From contig CADCXD010000019.1 of the NCBI GenBank assembly GCA_902806575.1, positions 372,001 to 436,000 on the forward strand: a stretch of DNA of 64,000 nucleotides, written 5' to 3'. Of the stretch, positions 1-12,559 are shown piece by piece (position 1 is the first letter of the stretch; each line of letters opens with the position of its first letter). Origin of the DNA: Jackrogersella multiformis (taxonomy: Eukaryota > Ascomycota > Sordariomycetes > Xylariales > Hypoxylaceae). The position numbers were made by a program, and so were the translations under genes. The notes beneath the pieces are model-generated. The model made no database searches. It was not told where the DNA came from and was given only the letters and a program-made list of their open reading frames with translations.

Positions 1-1433
1 CCCTCGCTGGCGTCGAAGGGGTACCTCCAGCGTTTAGGGTAGATCTGGACTATCCAGAAAATAAATTCGACGATCATGGGAATGCTCGACGCTTGGTTTT
101 TGCTGATATTGCAAAAGTCCTCAATGCTCATGGCATCTCAACTGAGCTGGTCAGATCATATAAGTATGAGCACAAGTTTGCTCAGGATTCTCTCGAACAG
201 TATTCGCATTGGCAAGTCGTAGAAGATGATTCGCCCTTTGAACCAGCGTCAGAACAAAATCCTTGGTCTTTCTCACGAAAATACACTTTGATCAATGTCG
301 AGCTTGTCACTCCTTGCGAACCCGATACTCAGAGGGCTTATACGATTGTCGATTACGTTCGAAAACTGCTAATGAGAACATACTGCGCAAGAGTCAATCC
401 CTCATGTGGATTACACGTACACGTCGGCAAAGGCTATGAGCGCTTCGACCTCCAGGAGATAAAACGTATCTCCTCGCTGATTTGGAGTTGCGAGCACTTA
501 CTGGTTGGTCTCCATCACCCTTGGCGGCAGGCAAATCGTTATGCCCCAACGGTCCGGACAAGAAGCATCATGGCCAAGAAGGAACCCGGTAGAGGCCCAC
601 GTCACGAATGGCATCCATTTTATTGGCAATGCGCTGCCTACACCAACACGGATGTTAGGTTCGGAGAAGAGCCGCTCTCGTGGAGGGAACAAAACCGAAG
701 CGACGAGCAAATAGCAGCCTTTCAGTCAACTCGTCAGGAAGGTCACTTCGAGCCTTTCCAGTGGAACGCTGATAGCCAACACGGCGTTCCGGACCCCTTC
801 GGCACCTACAGGCCAACTTCCAAAGAGCCAACCAGGCCAGGCTCTTCTCCTACTGGCGAGGCCATCCCATTCACTTACACGCGAACCATTCCGAGAATTC
901 TAACGAACCACTACACCCAGGACGAACTTCAAGGGATGGCCCAATATCTGAAGGCGTACGGCGGCGACGACATCGACTTTGACCTCGTAGGAGAAGACCC
1001 CGGCGTAGCCGCAGGAGTCACTCAGCTCCTGGCTGCCCCTAGTACATGCTGGATCGAATATCTCATGGAAGCTCACCCCGATGATCGAGGCGCCTGGAAC
1101 TTCACCCAGTACTCGTGTCGAAGGTCCCGTCAACCGCCACCCAGAATAGGGTCTAAGATCACAATCGAGTTCAGAATTGCGGAGGGGACATTAGACAGCT
1201 GGGCGATTACTTGGGCGAAGATCTGCGCCGGCCTTATCAGGTTCGCCACCACTACGACGAACACGCAGTTCATGAATGTCATCGAGAAGTGCGAGCGCTC
1301 TATGGCGGAGAACGGCAGTTTCGATTGTATTGACCTGCTGAACGACATCGGGCTCATTTCCGAGGCTAGAGTGGCGGAGCGGCGAATCTACGAAAATAGA
1401 GAGGCTTGGGGTGTTAGGTTTGTGGAAGGGTAA
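1..1433 (+). CDS. Amidoligase-like protein, 5' end outside the window
   Basis: The reading frame is open from position 3 to the TAA at 1431-1433, so the start codon lies upstream of the window and about 476 residues are visible. A VELVTP segment, followed by a conserved CGLHVHVG block, matches the core of the Amidoligase_2 family (ATP-grasp-like, glutamine-synthetase-related enzymes that form amide bonds). The His-x-His of that block is the likely metal or catalytic site. A later KITIEFRIAEGTLDSW segment fits the C-terminal half of the same fold. Fungal members are widespread and uncharacterised, so the substrate is unknown. No intron is seen in the visible part. The family call rests on motif recognition only. 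Confidence 0.7.
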   Translation, partial: LAGVEGVPPAFRVDLDYPENKFDDHGNARRLVFADIAKVLNAHGISTELVRSYKYEHKFAQDSLEQYSHWQVVEDDSPFEPASEQNPWSFSRKYTLINVELVTPCEPDTQRAYTIVDYVRKLLMRTYCARVNPSCGLHVHVGKGYERFDLQEIKRISSLIWSCEHLLVGLHHPWRQANRYAPTVRTRSIMAKKEPGRGPRHEWHPFYWQCAAYTNTDVRFGEEPLSWREQNRSDEQIAAFQSTRQEGHFEPFQWNADSQHGVPDPFGTYRPTSKEPTRPGSSPTGEAIPFTYTRTIPRILTNHYTQDELQGMAQYLKAYGGDDIDFDLVGEDPGVAAGVTQLLAAPSTCWIEYLMEAHPDDRGAWNFTQYSCRRSRQPPPRIGSKITIEFRIAEGTLDSWAITWAKICAGLIRFATTTTNTQFMNVIEKCERSMAENGSFDCIDLLNDIGLISEARVAERRIYENREAWGVRFVEG

Positions 1434-3530
1434 ACCTGGAGGTTTGATTGTTCAGGAAGAGTTTGTCATTGATCTTAGGCGGCAGTGCTAAGTGAACGGT
1501 TGTTTGCTGTTTAAATTGTTATCAGTAACTAAAAGTAGATTGTTTCTGTTTTCGATGCTTATACTATGAGGCTAGTATTAACCTTTTTACTGCTACTAAA
1601 TAAACTAAATGTTCACCAAGATATTCTTGAATTGTCTTAATATCTCCTTCCCACATCTCCTCCCATTCAGGGGCAATGTAGGGCGGCCGAAGTATTATAC
1701 GAGTCTCTATTTCGTAAGCAAGTAAATAATATTAGATGTACTTACCTAGGTACTTTAAAGGATTGTCGTATCACGGTCACATGAAGACTTGAAGCTAATA
1801 TCCTAGCAAACATTTCATTTTGGAGGGCACTGTTTTCTGCCCCTATTTCCTTAACTACCTAGGTACCTAGGTACTTATGTCGCCACCCCTTTGAAAGCAT
1901 CATCCTATTACAATGTTGATAATTCAAATATGACCCAAATGCAGTATGGTTGCTTCGAGGCACCCGTATTAAATGTCTACAATATTTCCCCAAACTGACG
2001 TTGAATCTATAACAATCTCGCACGTCAATGCAGCTGTGCCCATTAGTTACGACAGACCAGAGATGGATCATCCTAATGATCTCGTCTATGTTATTGTGTC
2101 CTTGGAAATGGGCAATTCCTCCTTCTCAAGAGGCGGGATAACATAAAGAAGTGTTCGGTTAGTTTCTAGTCGCTGGAAATTTCTATATCCGGCGAGTTCA
2201 CTTTCGTCTTTTTATGTCATGGCGCACGTGATGTACTATTAACGATAGGTACAGACATAGTAGAATTTGGTGTAGTGAAGCTTGGCTTCATTGGTTTGGA
2301 TCGTTTTTTGGCTTATGGTGAAGAGCTGAATCTCTACAGTGCCTCATATGACGAGCATCCGTTGGTTTTAGTGGCGGCGGCTGCGTAGTGTATTTTTAAA
2401 CCGGCAGAGAAGAAAAAAAACTAATAATATCGGGTTGAACCTCGACACCGCTGCTGAATATAAAACAAAGATGAAGCAATTCAAATTAAGATATAATTAA
2501 CCATGTTGCCATGTTAGATATGATTTTTTGCCTGTCAGCTGCCTGATCGATATAATAGTATCTAACTTATGTACATACCTTAAATCATAGCCATGATGCC
2601 AAGTCTTTAGTTGAACAGCATAGCCACGGACCCGTCGATCGATCCACCGCCCTATCTTAGATTCTTACTTGCCTCATATATACCTAGTTCCTGGGCAGCT
2701 GTGCAGCTAGGTTATAGAATACGTAATAACTGAAAATACCAAACAATATTCATAGGTATGATTGGGGTGATTTAACTACATAGCTAGGTACTTGCAATTA
2801 ACTACAAAATATACCTTTTCTCATAAGACCTCATAAGTTACGACATAAAAGTGCTTGAAAATGTATAAAGGGGCATTGACTAATACCTACCTCGGTACCT
2901 ACCTAGTGTAGGTATGCTGGAACAGCGCGCATTTAGCTTCCATTGTTAGCGACTCACGCTGATTGGACGGTGCGTGAATATAATCAATGGATTGAGCTAG
3001 CTGGCTAGGTACCTAGATTAATATTGCAAGTTCCCCTTATTATCGTCCTATGCATGCTGCCATGTTTAGTGCTGCCTAAAAGACCCGCTGCATCAATCAA
3101 ACTTCTGCGGCACAGCTAGGCACAGCTAGGCACAGCCAATCATAGGCAGGGCAGTAAGACGCAAACCTTGACCCCAGACAGCAGCTGAGAACTAAGAAAA
3201 GGAAGGGGCGATGCCCCCCAGTTTTCTAAGCAACAGCCTGGCAGCTTCCTACCTAGGTAGTCAGTGTAAGAGGAGTAGGTACTACGTAAATAACTACTAG
3301 AAGGTCCAGTACCTAGAAGGTATCATTCAAAGTCTCAATACTATAAATACTATAAAGGTGGTCGGATCCGGCAGCTCTTACCCTTATGCCAAATTCCTCA
3401 GCCCTACCATCTACCGTTTATCATCTACCTAATCGTGAATCTTAAGCTCGACAAACACATCTAGGCCAATCTTCTTCAATCTCGAACCTCATTTTCCTCA
3501 CGAAACATCATTTCCGCATAAACCTTCAGA
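1434..3530. other. Gene-free spacer
   Basis: I see no supportable gene. The spacer is AT-rich and contains several TACCTAGGTA-type palindromes (near 1857-1875, 2880-2915, 3000-3016 and 3248-3260). A short direct repeat, GCACAGCTAG, occurs near 3110-3136. The last 120 bp before 3531 are pyrimidine-rich with CATCTACC-like runs and probably form the leader of the next gene. Confidence 0.5.
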
Positions 3531-4109
3531 ATGGTCTCCCAAAATATCATCACCTTCCTCGGCCTGGCCTCTACCGCCCTGGCCACCTACAGCCCCCAGG
3601 CCCTGAAGGGCTTGCGCGATCTGAGCATGCAGCACGTCGTGGTGGAGGTGCGCCAAATCCAGGCCAACGCCACCAGCGACGAGTGCACATCTTCGGCGCA
3701 AGCCATCATCACCGACGTGCCGACCCCCAACGCCGCCCTGCTGACGTACTTCGGGTCGTTCGCCGAGACCGCCGACCTCAGCGACCCGTCCATCCTCTGC
3801 CACATCACCCAGGTGCCGCAGTCGCTGTCCGCCGACTACAGCTCCTACGACCAGCAGGCTAGCAGCTGGTTCAGCAAGCACAGCAGCGACATCCTGAATC
3901 TCGCCTCCAAGTGCATCGACGAAGAGGACGCCAATTCCGTGGCCCAGGTCGTGACTGCCTTCGAGGCTTACATCGGAGCCGGGTGCTCCAGCTCCGGCTC
4001 CAGCTCCGGCTCCGGCTCCGTATCGACAGGTCTTGCGCCTCGACCTACCGGCATGATTGCCGGCGCCATGGCCGCTGCCGGTGCCTTGGGTGTTATGGTG
4101 GCGTTGTAA
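3531..4109 (+). CDS. Small secreted, probably GPI-anchored protein
   Basis: This is a 192-residue intronless ORF starting at ATG 3531. Residues 1-18 form a signal peptide ending in ALA/T. The mature part has only four cysteines (in DECTSS, ILCHIT, SKCIDE and GAGCSS), enough for two disulphides. A Ser/Gly-rich linker (about residues 147-165) follows, then a small-residue and hydrophobic tail ending in VMVAL, as expected of a GPI-attachment signal. The codon bias is strongly GC-rich, unlike the AT-rich flanks, which suggests high expression. The layout resembles the 'infection structure specific protein' group of plant-associated fungi, but I cannot confirm that. A cell-wall or surface location is inferred; the function is unknown. 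Confidence 0.75.
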   Translation: MVSQNIITFLGLASTALATYSPQALKGLRDLSMQHVVVEVRQIQANATSDECTSSAQAIITDVPTPNAALLTYFGSFAETADLSDPSILCHITQVPQSLSADYSSYDQQASSWFSKHSSDILNLASKCIDEEDANSVAQVVTAFEAYIGAGCSSSGSSSGSGSVSTGLAPRPTGMIAGAMAAAGALGVMVAL

Positions 4110-4881
4110 TTCGGAAAGGAACAAGAATGTAGATTAAAGGGGAGAGGGAGAAGTTCAGTTTATATAGGAATTCAGATTGCATGGATAGGGATGTGTGGAT
4201 GGCGTCAAATACGTTGATGGCGTCAAATACTTAATACCTAAAATTTGTAAAAATGCATACAGTATGTAGATACCCCTGTTTCTCAATACAATTCCGGATG
4301 CATTATTTGTTATGCATTTAAATATTCTCATGCGCTGGGGAGCGAGCATTAGCAACACCCACCGTGATTTCTGGATTATTAACAGCCTAGGTAGGTGCTT
4401 ATTAGCGACTCTGGAGGTACTGCTAATAGCCCGTCGGAAATACATTAATTAAATTAACGGATTAGCAGATTCTTCGCCCTATGGAGTCGCCAGCGGTTAG
4501 CTATTGTCAGCACATGCCATGTAGGCACTTTGAGAACATTTGTAGTTAAGAATGGTTCGAGAAATATTGGTACATAGACTGGCACTTATTGATCTGTTTG
4601 AAATTCATTATCCCGAGTTGACAAGATTCACTTGGTAATTGGTAAATATATAATAAAACCCCTTTATAAATTACAGAAACATCCGCACAGTATGTAAATT
4701 TGGAATACGCTGTGTCTTCCCTTATGCGCGGGAGCCAGCCATGGGCCCTACCTACCGCAATTAAAATGAGCGTCGTTTTTTTATTATCACCGTGACTGCG
4801 TGATAAAACCTCTCTACAGTACCATCGTTCTTCACTACTTATTACCTGTCGGCTTCTTTCTCCCAAAGCCGATGCCGAGCA
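4110..4881. other. Intergenic spacer
   Basis: No supportable gene. The minus-strand ORFs here have no recognisable composition or domain. Confidence 0.4.
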
Positions 4882-6994
4882 ATGGCGACGTTTGATTCAT
4901 TACCTAACATGGTCCTAGTGACGATCGCCCAATTTATTCTAGGGCAAACTCGATGTGATTATTTAGCAACTTTTGCTCTCACGAACCGGCACATATACCA
5001 ACTTGTCAACTCAATTCTATATGATTTCGGCCGAGATAAGGGATATTCGAATGCTGTGCCCTGGGCAATCAAACATGGCAGAATTGGAACTCTCGAGAAA
5101 GCATTCATATTTGGTTTAGATCTCGGTCCGCAAGCATATCCGATACCGCCTGTTTACGATCTTGATCCACAGGACCGAAGCATGTTTTTGGCCCTTCAAT
5201 CCGAGTGCGAACCGGTTGTTTCTTGGTTGTTGGACCACTGTGTTGATGTAAATAATGGATTAAAGATCGAGCCTGAAGGTGTTGATCCGAGCGACTCTCC
5301 ATTAGGCATGGCTATTATGGGGAAGCTGGCTTCGATGGCTTGCCTGCTAATTGACAAAGGTGCATGTCTTGACTTCGTAACGAGTAGGGAATATTTTGAC
5401 ATATCATGCGTGGCCCGCGAGTTGGCGAAAATCTGTTAGTATCAGCCATGAATCTTGCCGCCGAATATGGTCAAGTCTCTGTGGTAAGACACTTGGTACA
5501 GCATAATGGTATCGACATAAACACCACCGACAGCATGGGCAACATATGTTTGCACTATGCACTCAGCATGGATCAAGACTCGCCAACGGCCATTAATGAA
5601 CTAATACAGCTCGGTGCTGATGTCAACTGGACCGATCGACACAATCCTCCTCTATGCCGTGCTATCCAGGTTGGCAAGTTCAAGCAAGCGATGGCCTTGG
5701 TCGATGCCGGTGCAGACATCGAACATCTCTCGTTTAATGCATTGCGGCCAATTCATATGTGTACTTGGAAGGAATCGAAGTTTTTAGGGACACATCTAAA
5801 TGATCAAGGGGAATCTGATAGATACTCTTTACTGAAGAGACTTATTGACCTCGGCGCGGACGTGAAGGGGACATACGACGAACCTCGAACGCCGTTAGGA
5901 GAGGCCATCGTCAATGGCACTGCTGAGGCAATGCAGATACTCATTGACGCAGGTGCAGATATGAATGAAGAAACAAGCGGGCCTGCATTCCTATATTTAG
6001 TATGTGATCTTGACAATTGGAAGAATGCGAAGTTGATAGATGAGATGATTAAAAGACAACTGTATTATTGAGGAATTCTCTTCGCATCGACTCGCGGCCT
6101 GATAATATTAAATCAACGATCCTAGAGCGAACATTCCAATGGTGTTTGGACCATGACTTTTACGGACCACTCTCTTGTCTGCTCGAATTGACGACCAGGA
6201 AGAATGTTTCACCCGAACACATAGATGACTTATTAGCAGTTGCTGTTAAACGCATGTCTTTCGAACCTTGTGTTATAATTTTAGAACAAGGAGCGAGGTT
6301 GCGGCACGGCGTCGCTGACGTAGTCACCTGGATTGAAAAGGAACTTAGATATGGAAGACACGATCGTCTCGCGGATGTCGAGACCTTCAGATCGACCATG
6401 TCAATGTTGCTGGATTTTAGCCTGGGGTTCAATGAACTAGACAACCTATTTAGAACAGCCTTGCAGTATCAAGACAGGATTGCCGCCAACATGATTCTAA
6501 ACCGCTGTATGCTTGGTCGGCATCTAGCATCCTACGACCCAAACGTGTGGCTTCAAGAGGCGGCTAATTGGGGCGACGTGGGCATTCTACGTCGACTGCT
6601 CTAGGGCTCTCCAAATATCAATTGTCTGGATTCCGAAGGGGAGCTACCCCTATCGCGAGCCGTGCAAGCCGGACACTGCGAAGCGGTCATCATCTTGATG
6701 GAATACGGTGCCGATGCGCACATGGCCACCAAAATCCGCACCGACCAAGGGGAGATGCATACTCTGAAGCCTGTTCAACACGCGATCCGGCGCGGCAACC
6801 TTCAGATTCTCTGCGATTTCTTCCAGGAGCAACCTGAGCCGCTCTCTGAAAAGGAGAAATGGGTTCCAGCCGTATTTGGCGAACGCCACAGATATCGCCC
6901 GGCTTCTAGAAATATATACCCATCTAACCTAAGGCCTACGATGCTTGGGGTGTTCATGTGTTTATACCTTACCAAGTTTGAATATTTATTGTAA
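4882..6994 (+). pseudogene. F-box/ankyrin-repeat gene, interrupted by a stop codon
   Basis: The N-terminus (MATFDSLPNMVLVTIAQFI, with an NRHIYQLV segment) looks like a degenerate F-box. Ankyrin-type repeats follow, for example NLAAEYGQVSVVRHLV, ELIQLGADVNWTD, ALVDAGADIEHLS, RLIDLGADVKGTY, ILIDAGADMNEET and IILMEYGADAHMA. The frame changes twice. The first change is well explained by an intron of about 5384-5439 (GTAGGG to TTAG). The second, between 6000 and 6068, fits either an intron at 6000-6055 (GTATGT to AAAAG) or a one-base loss. A TAG at 6602-6604 then sits inside an ankyrin unit whose frame continues unchanged on both sides (LRRLL, stop, GSPNINCLDSEG). No sensible intron removes it. 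If it was once CAG, the change is the C-to-T in CpA typical of RIP. The gene is probably a non-functional allele. Confidence 0.65.
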
Positions 6995-7515
6995 TTTAAC
7001 AACTATGTACCTACTACTTCGTACAGTCCTCCTAACTGAGGCTGCCTTTTATTAATGATATACACGGATTATTCATCGATAGAATGCTAATATCCAATAA
7101 AAATATCCGCTCCAGTTTACCGATCGTAGAACAGGAATCCGGGGGTGGCTGAGATGTGGCTGATGCAGAACGGACGATGGATGGATAAGCCACAACATCA
7201 ATTAAGACGCGTCAGGAGCTTACGCCACATTTCATGTCACACATAGATGGCCTTATACTGGAATTAGCTTTCCTCGGTACCTATCTACTATCTGGTACCT
7301 ATCTGATATCTATGGGTACCTCGTAATTTAGAAACCTTGGGACCATTTTAAGAAACCATCTATCAAAAGCAACAAAAAGCAACACCTCTGGTTGGGTTTG
7401 GTTTGGTTTGCCAGTTCTGGTCAGTAAAACCCGAAACTACGGAGAGCGGATTGATTATATTGGCATACGACGAATGGCCTCTTTTTGGATCTGATGATAG
7501 ATACAACACGCGACA
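6995..7515. other. Intergenic spacer and dapB promoter
   Basis: No gene seen. Contains GGTACCTATCT direct repeats (7276-7322) and a GGTTTGGTTTGG run (7394-7410). Confidence 0.4.
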
Positions 7516-10462
7516 ATGGGTATGTTAAATGAATTGATTGTTTGATTGACTGTCTACGTGGATAGAAGACGGATACAAGACGGATACGAGAATAATAGAA
7601 GACGGTAGATCAATGCTAACTAACTTCCCAACTCACAGCGTCTCCGAGACCATCGCACGACTCTCTATCTTCCGTATCCACCACTAGTCTAGTATTCGAG
7701 CGACTTAGCGAACGAGAGAAGCTCAATGGCGGCGACCTTGACGACTTGGACGATGACGACCCTTTACATCATGGCTCCGACGACGAAGAGGGCGCATTCC
7801 TCCCACCCCCGAAAAGACAGGTCGTTGGAATGGACAAGAGCCTGAAGAGGTTCATCCTAGTGTTGGTAGGAGTATTTGTTGCCGCTTGGGTGATCGGTCT
7901 GTTCACATACCTATCTACGAAATCATACCAACATTCTTCCCAAAAAGATCACGATCCCACCGCTACGGCCTCTCGTGGATCTGGTAAGAAGGTCACACTG
8001 GACCAAGTGATGGATGGGTACTGGCGACCCCAGAGCCATGGAATTAGCTGGATCGAAGGTGCCAATGGAGAGGATGGCTTGCTCCTGGAAAAAGGTGCTG
8101 CTGGTAAAGACTACCTTGTGGTCGAGGACGTCAGGAGTAAGAACGAAGAGCATACAGCAACCGGTGGAAAGATCACATCTGCGCAAACCCTCATTAAGGA
8201 CCGGTGGTTCAATGCTGGCGACCGTCAACTGTCTCCGAGTCAAGTATGGCCGAGTCCCGACTTAAAGAAGGTCCTCATCGCCACCGATACTAGAGATGTC
8301 TGGAGATATTCTTTCACCGGGATATACTGGATATTCGACGTGGAAACTCAAACCGCCGAGCCCTTGAACCCCAAAGATCCCGCGCTCCGGGTACAGCTCG
8401 CGCAATGGAGTCCTAAGAGCGATGCTGTCATATATACAAGCGCCAACAACATATACGTACGACGGTTAGGAGGCGACGATGTTGTGCAGATCACTACAGA
8501 TGGCGGACCCGAGTATTTCTATGGAATCCCGGATTGGGTGTACGAAGAAGAAGTATTCGGTGATAATAGCGCAACGTGGTGGTCCGAAAAGGGGGATTTC
8601 GTGGCTTTCCTAAGAACAAACGAGACCCTTGTGCCTGAGTACCCGATTCAGTTTTTTATTGAAAGGCCGAGTGGCGATGCCCCTCCTGCTGGAGAGGAGA
8701 ATTACCCAGAAGTACAGCAGCTCAAATACCCCAAGGCAGGTTCGCCAAATCCATTCGTGGACCTCATGTTCTACGACATGGCTCGAGGCGATGTATTTTC
8801 GGTCGATATTGAGGGGGGCTTCGCTGCTGATGACCTTTTGATTACTGATATCACGTGGGCTGGAAACAAGGTCCTTGTGAAGGAGACGAATCGCGTCAGT
8901 GACATCATGCGCGTCATTCTCATCGACGTCGCTGCCCGGACGGGCAAGACGGTCAGAACGGTTGACGTAGGCAAGATTGATGGCGGCTGGTTCGAAATCT
9001 CACATGATACCACTTACATCCCCGCCGATCCTGCCAATGGCAGACCTGAAGACGGGTATATTGATACTATTATTCATGATGATGGGGACCATATGGCCTA
9101 CTTCAGTCCTCTGGATTCCGACACGCCCGTTATGATGACTTCGGGAAAATGGGAGGTCGTTGCGGCTCCTTCTGCAGTTGACTTGAAGAACAATGTAGCG
9201 TACTTTGTTGCTACGAAGGAATCCTCGATCCAGCGACATGTATACAGCGTCAAGTTTGATGGGTCGCATATGAAGGAACTAACTGATATAACCAAGGAGG
9301 GTTACTACGATGTGTCATTTTCTAGCAAAGCTGGCTATGCTCTTATTACCTACAAGGGGCCAAACGTGCCGACGCAGAAGGTAATCAGCACACCGAGCAA
9401 CCCAGAGGTGTATGAACACGTTATCGAGAAGAACGAGGACCTAGCAGACAAGGCGAAGAAGCACGAGCTGCCGCTTCTAGACTACGGCACAATCACCGTA
9501 GAAGATGTCGAACTCAACTACGTCGAGCGCCGGCCGTCGCACTTTGATCCTAAGAAGCGATATCCCGTACTTTTCCACCAGTACTCCGGTCCTGGTTCGC
9601 AATCCGTCGACAAGCGGTTCAGCGTCGACTTTCAGGCGTATGTTGCCGCCAACTTAGGCTACATCGTGGTCACAGTCGACGGGCGCGGAACCGGGTTCAT
9701 CGGGCGGAAGGCACGCGTGATTGTGCGCAAGAACCTCGGGCAGATCGAGGCTCACGACCAGATCGCAGCGGCCAAGATCTGGGCCGCGAAATCGTACGTA
9801 GACGAGACCAAGATCGCCATCTGGGGGTGGTCGTACGGCGGTTTTCAGACGCTCAAGACCCTAGAGCAGGACGCTGGCCAGACATTCCGATACGGGATGG
9901 CGGTTGCACCCGTTACAGATTGGCGCTTCTATGATAGTATCTACACGGAGCGGTATATGCTGACGCCCCAGCTAAACGGGGAGGGTTACGATCGGACTGC
10001 CGTGAGCAACGCCTCGGCCCTGGGACAGAACGTGCGCTTCCTCGTCATGCATGGCGTCGCGGATGATAATGTGCATATGCAGAACACGCTCACGCTGCTG
10101 GATAAGCTGGACTTGGAAGGCGTTGAGAATTACGATCTGCATATGTTTCCCGATAGTAATCACGGGATTTACTTCCATAACGCAAACCACATTGTTTATG
10201 ATAGTGAGTTATCCTATCCTCTTCCCCTGACTCCCCCTTTTCGCCTTGTCAACGAGGGTTATGTTTCCTAACACAAATGGCCACAGAATTGAATAACTGG
10301 CTCGTCAACGCATTTAACGGCGAGTGGTTGAAGGTCACGGATGCGAAGCCAACGCCGATTAAAGCGAAGAGGGACATGGAGATGATTAGAAGATCGGGCA
10401 TCATCGTTGATGGCGGGCAGTCGGTGCCGTTGTCAAGTCTGTCCGGGTTGAATTCACTATAG
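7516..10462 (+). CDS. dapB: Dipeptidyl aminopeptidase B (vacuolar, DPP IV family)
   Basis: Model: join(7516..7519, 7639..10203, 10287..10462), 914 aa. Exon 1 is only ATG+G before a GTATGT donor. The restored N-terminus (SSVSTTSLVFERLSEREK) matches fungal DAP-B. The second intron (GTGAGT, CTAAC, CACAG) restores VYDKLNNWLVNAFNGEW. It is a type II membrane protein: an acidic cytosolic tail, one transmembrane helix at about 69-93, a beta-propeller, then the S9 hydrolase domain. The S9 catalytic residues are visible: Ser733 in GWSYGG, Asp810 in ADDN and His843 in SNHG. The double-Glu substrate anchor is YEEEVF at 303-308. Members release N-terminal X-Pro or X-Ala dipeptides in the vacuole. Length is normal for the family. 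Confidence 0.95.
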
Positions 10463-12559
10463 AAAGCATGGCACGGCGGCGTATCGGTGTTCGATCTCTT
10501 CAATGTGTACTTAGTATTCTCTTGCTTACCTAGGTAGGCATCTGGTGTCAATATGTTAAACTGATGTGAAAATACGTCTAGTTAGATTCTGACTTATCGG
10601 TCTCCATCTTGCGGCATCTACTCTTTTTACTTCGTCATTTTCGTCCCGCTTTCGTTGCTAGCGTGGGATGAACTTATCCTCCCTTGCTAGTTATTTGAAT
10701 GGATTGTGAATACGTCTGCCACAGTTGAATTTCTTGTTTTTTTTAATCCGAGGAGGGACTTTTTGGTCATCATGGATTATACGTATTATAAACGTAGCAA
10801 AGACGCCCGTCCAACGTCCCACGGCATAATATGAAGGACCATCGATTGGACAATTGGTTGGTCTACCAACGAAGTAACGCGTAGTTCTTCTACCTACGAG
10901 AGAACAACTCTAATATGTGTTGGCTCTTCCTCCGTAGACCATAACCAATTCATCCTCCGCTTAGCCAGCATTAATGTATTTCCTGATAGTGTCATGAACA
11001 CAGTCGGATACAGAGAATATTGAAGTTCTTTTAAGGTAGGTATGTGCCCTTGCAAATGACCCCTCGGTGTATTTTCTCCTCGTTGTCGGTATGGCGAGAG
11101 AGAAAGTCCTATCTAAAGTAAAACGTAGTATTAATATTTAGTACCAACTTTATGATATTGATTTAGATAAAAGATTCCATACCCTTGTTCTCCATCATAG
11201 AGAATGCTCTCGTGTTCTTCTCCCACGAGCCCACGACTTCATTGTGCAATCGATGCCAACTCACCCACCTGAGCGCAGGACGCGTACTAGATTTCCTGGT
11301 CACAGAGATGCTTCTAGAGTATTAGCATCCGCACTAGACAGTGCTGATCTTGTCGGGTCGGAGTTGACATGGTTATTGCTGCCAGAATAGTAGAGTGTCT
11401 TTGCCCTGGTCATCGTCAAGATACTCGTAGATGTCAGCTACTCTTTTCTAGCATGCTTAAGAGGGGTTGATGTATGTATTCGACCGTTCCTAACCAGGTT
11501 GCTGGGGGGTCAGTCCAAGGCAATGACGATAGCTATAATAGCTGTACCTAGGTAATCGACACTATCTACCATCGTTCCGATGCCGTTACTACTAGTGTCG
11601 TCTATGATGCGCGAGGCCTCGAGCCAATCCTGATCCTAAGTGATGGCGTGGCCTTGATTGCGTTAGGCTCTTCGTGAACCTTCTTGTATCGATGCGTCAC
11701 CGACGTGTTGCTGCGGAGAGATAAATTCGCAAGACAGAGTTGTTCTCCCTCTGAGCTTTTTGGGTTTTATGTTTCTGTCCCGTGCTGATTTCGGGGTATG
11801 CCCTTATGGATGATGATGATGATGATTGTGTTTCCGTCCGGGAGGACGTATATATCTATAAAGCTACATACATCTAAGCGTTCTTTAACGCAAAGGGCGT
11901 CCAGAGTACCCCGGGGGGCAGAGCTGGAGTTTCGCCTCACATAAACTATGCCCTTATGGAGAGCACGGTCGTATGCACCGGGTTAGATATGTTTCTAGCC
12001 AGAATCGTTCCACATTCGAGTAAAGATATCCCAATAGTACTTTCAGGATGGTTAAAAGGGTTAGAATTCCGATGCTAATAGCTAGGTATTAAGTTACACG
12101 AAGAAGTTACTACCTATGTTAAAACAAGGACACATTTCCAGGTTTAAATAAGTCCTCTTGTTCTATCTGTCAAACTCTAGTACATAGATATATCTTGAAT
12201 TGCCTAGGTGGTTGGTGACGGCAATAGCATCACTTTAGTCACTGAATTTTCCAATCCTCTTCACGATCTATTTTCCTTCAACTCATAATGCAAGCACTAC
12301 GGATAGAGAAACATCTAGTAGAAATTATTAAAAAGTGATACCTATGTCAATAAATTTGAATTTGGTGTTTAACATAATAATTTCTTTTTATTCATACCAA
12401 TCATGCCTTTGTAGCTTTTGTGGCATAGCTACCTGGTATTATATTATGCATCTAATTTGCAACGCATTCAAACTCAACCCTGATCATTCACTAAACCCAG
12501 CCTATATGAAATCAAGCTGCCGCAATCACTCTATGAGGATGTTGAAAGAGACTTCGAGA
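10463..12559. other. Gene-free spacer
   Basis: I see no coding exon here on either strand. Contains a GATGAT trinucleotide run (about 11810-11827) and a few TACCTAGGTA palindromes. It is otherwise unremarkable unique DNA. Confidence 0.4.
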
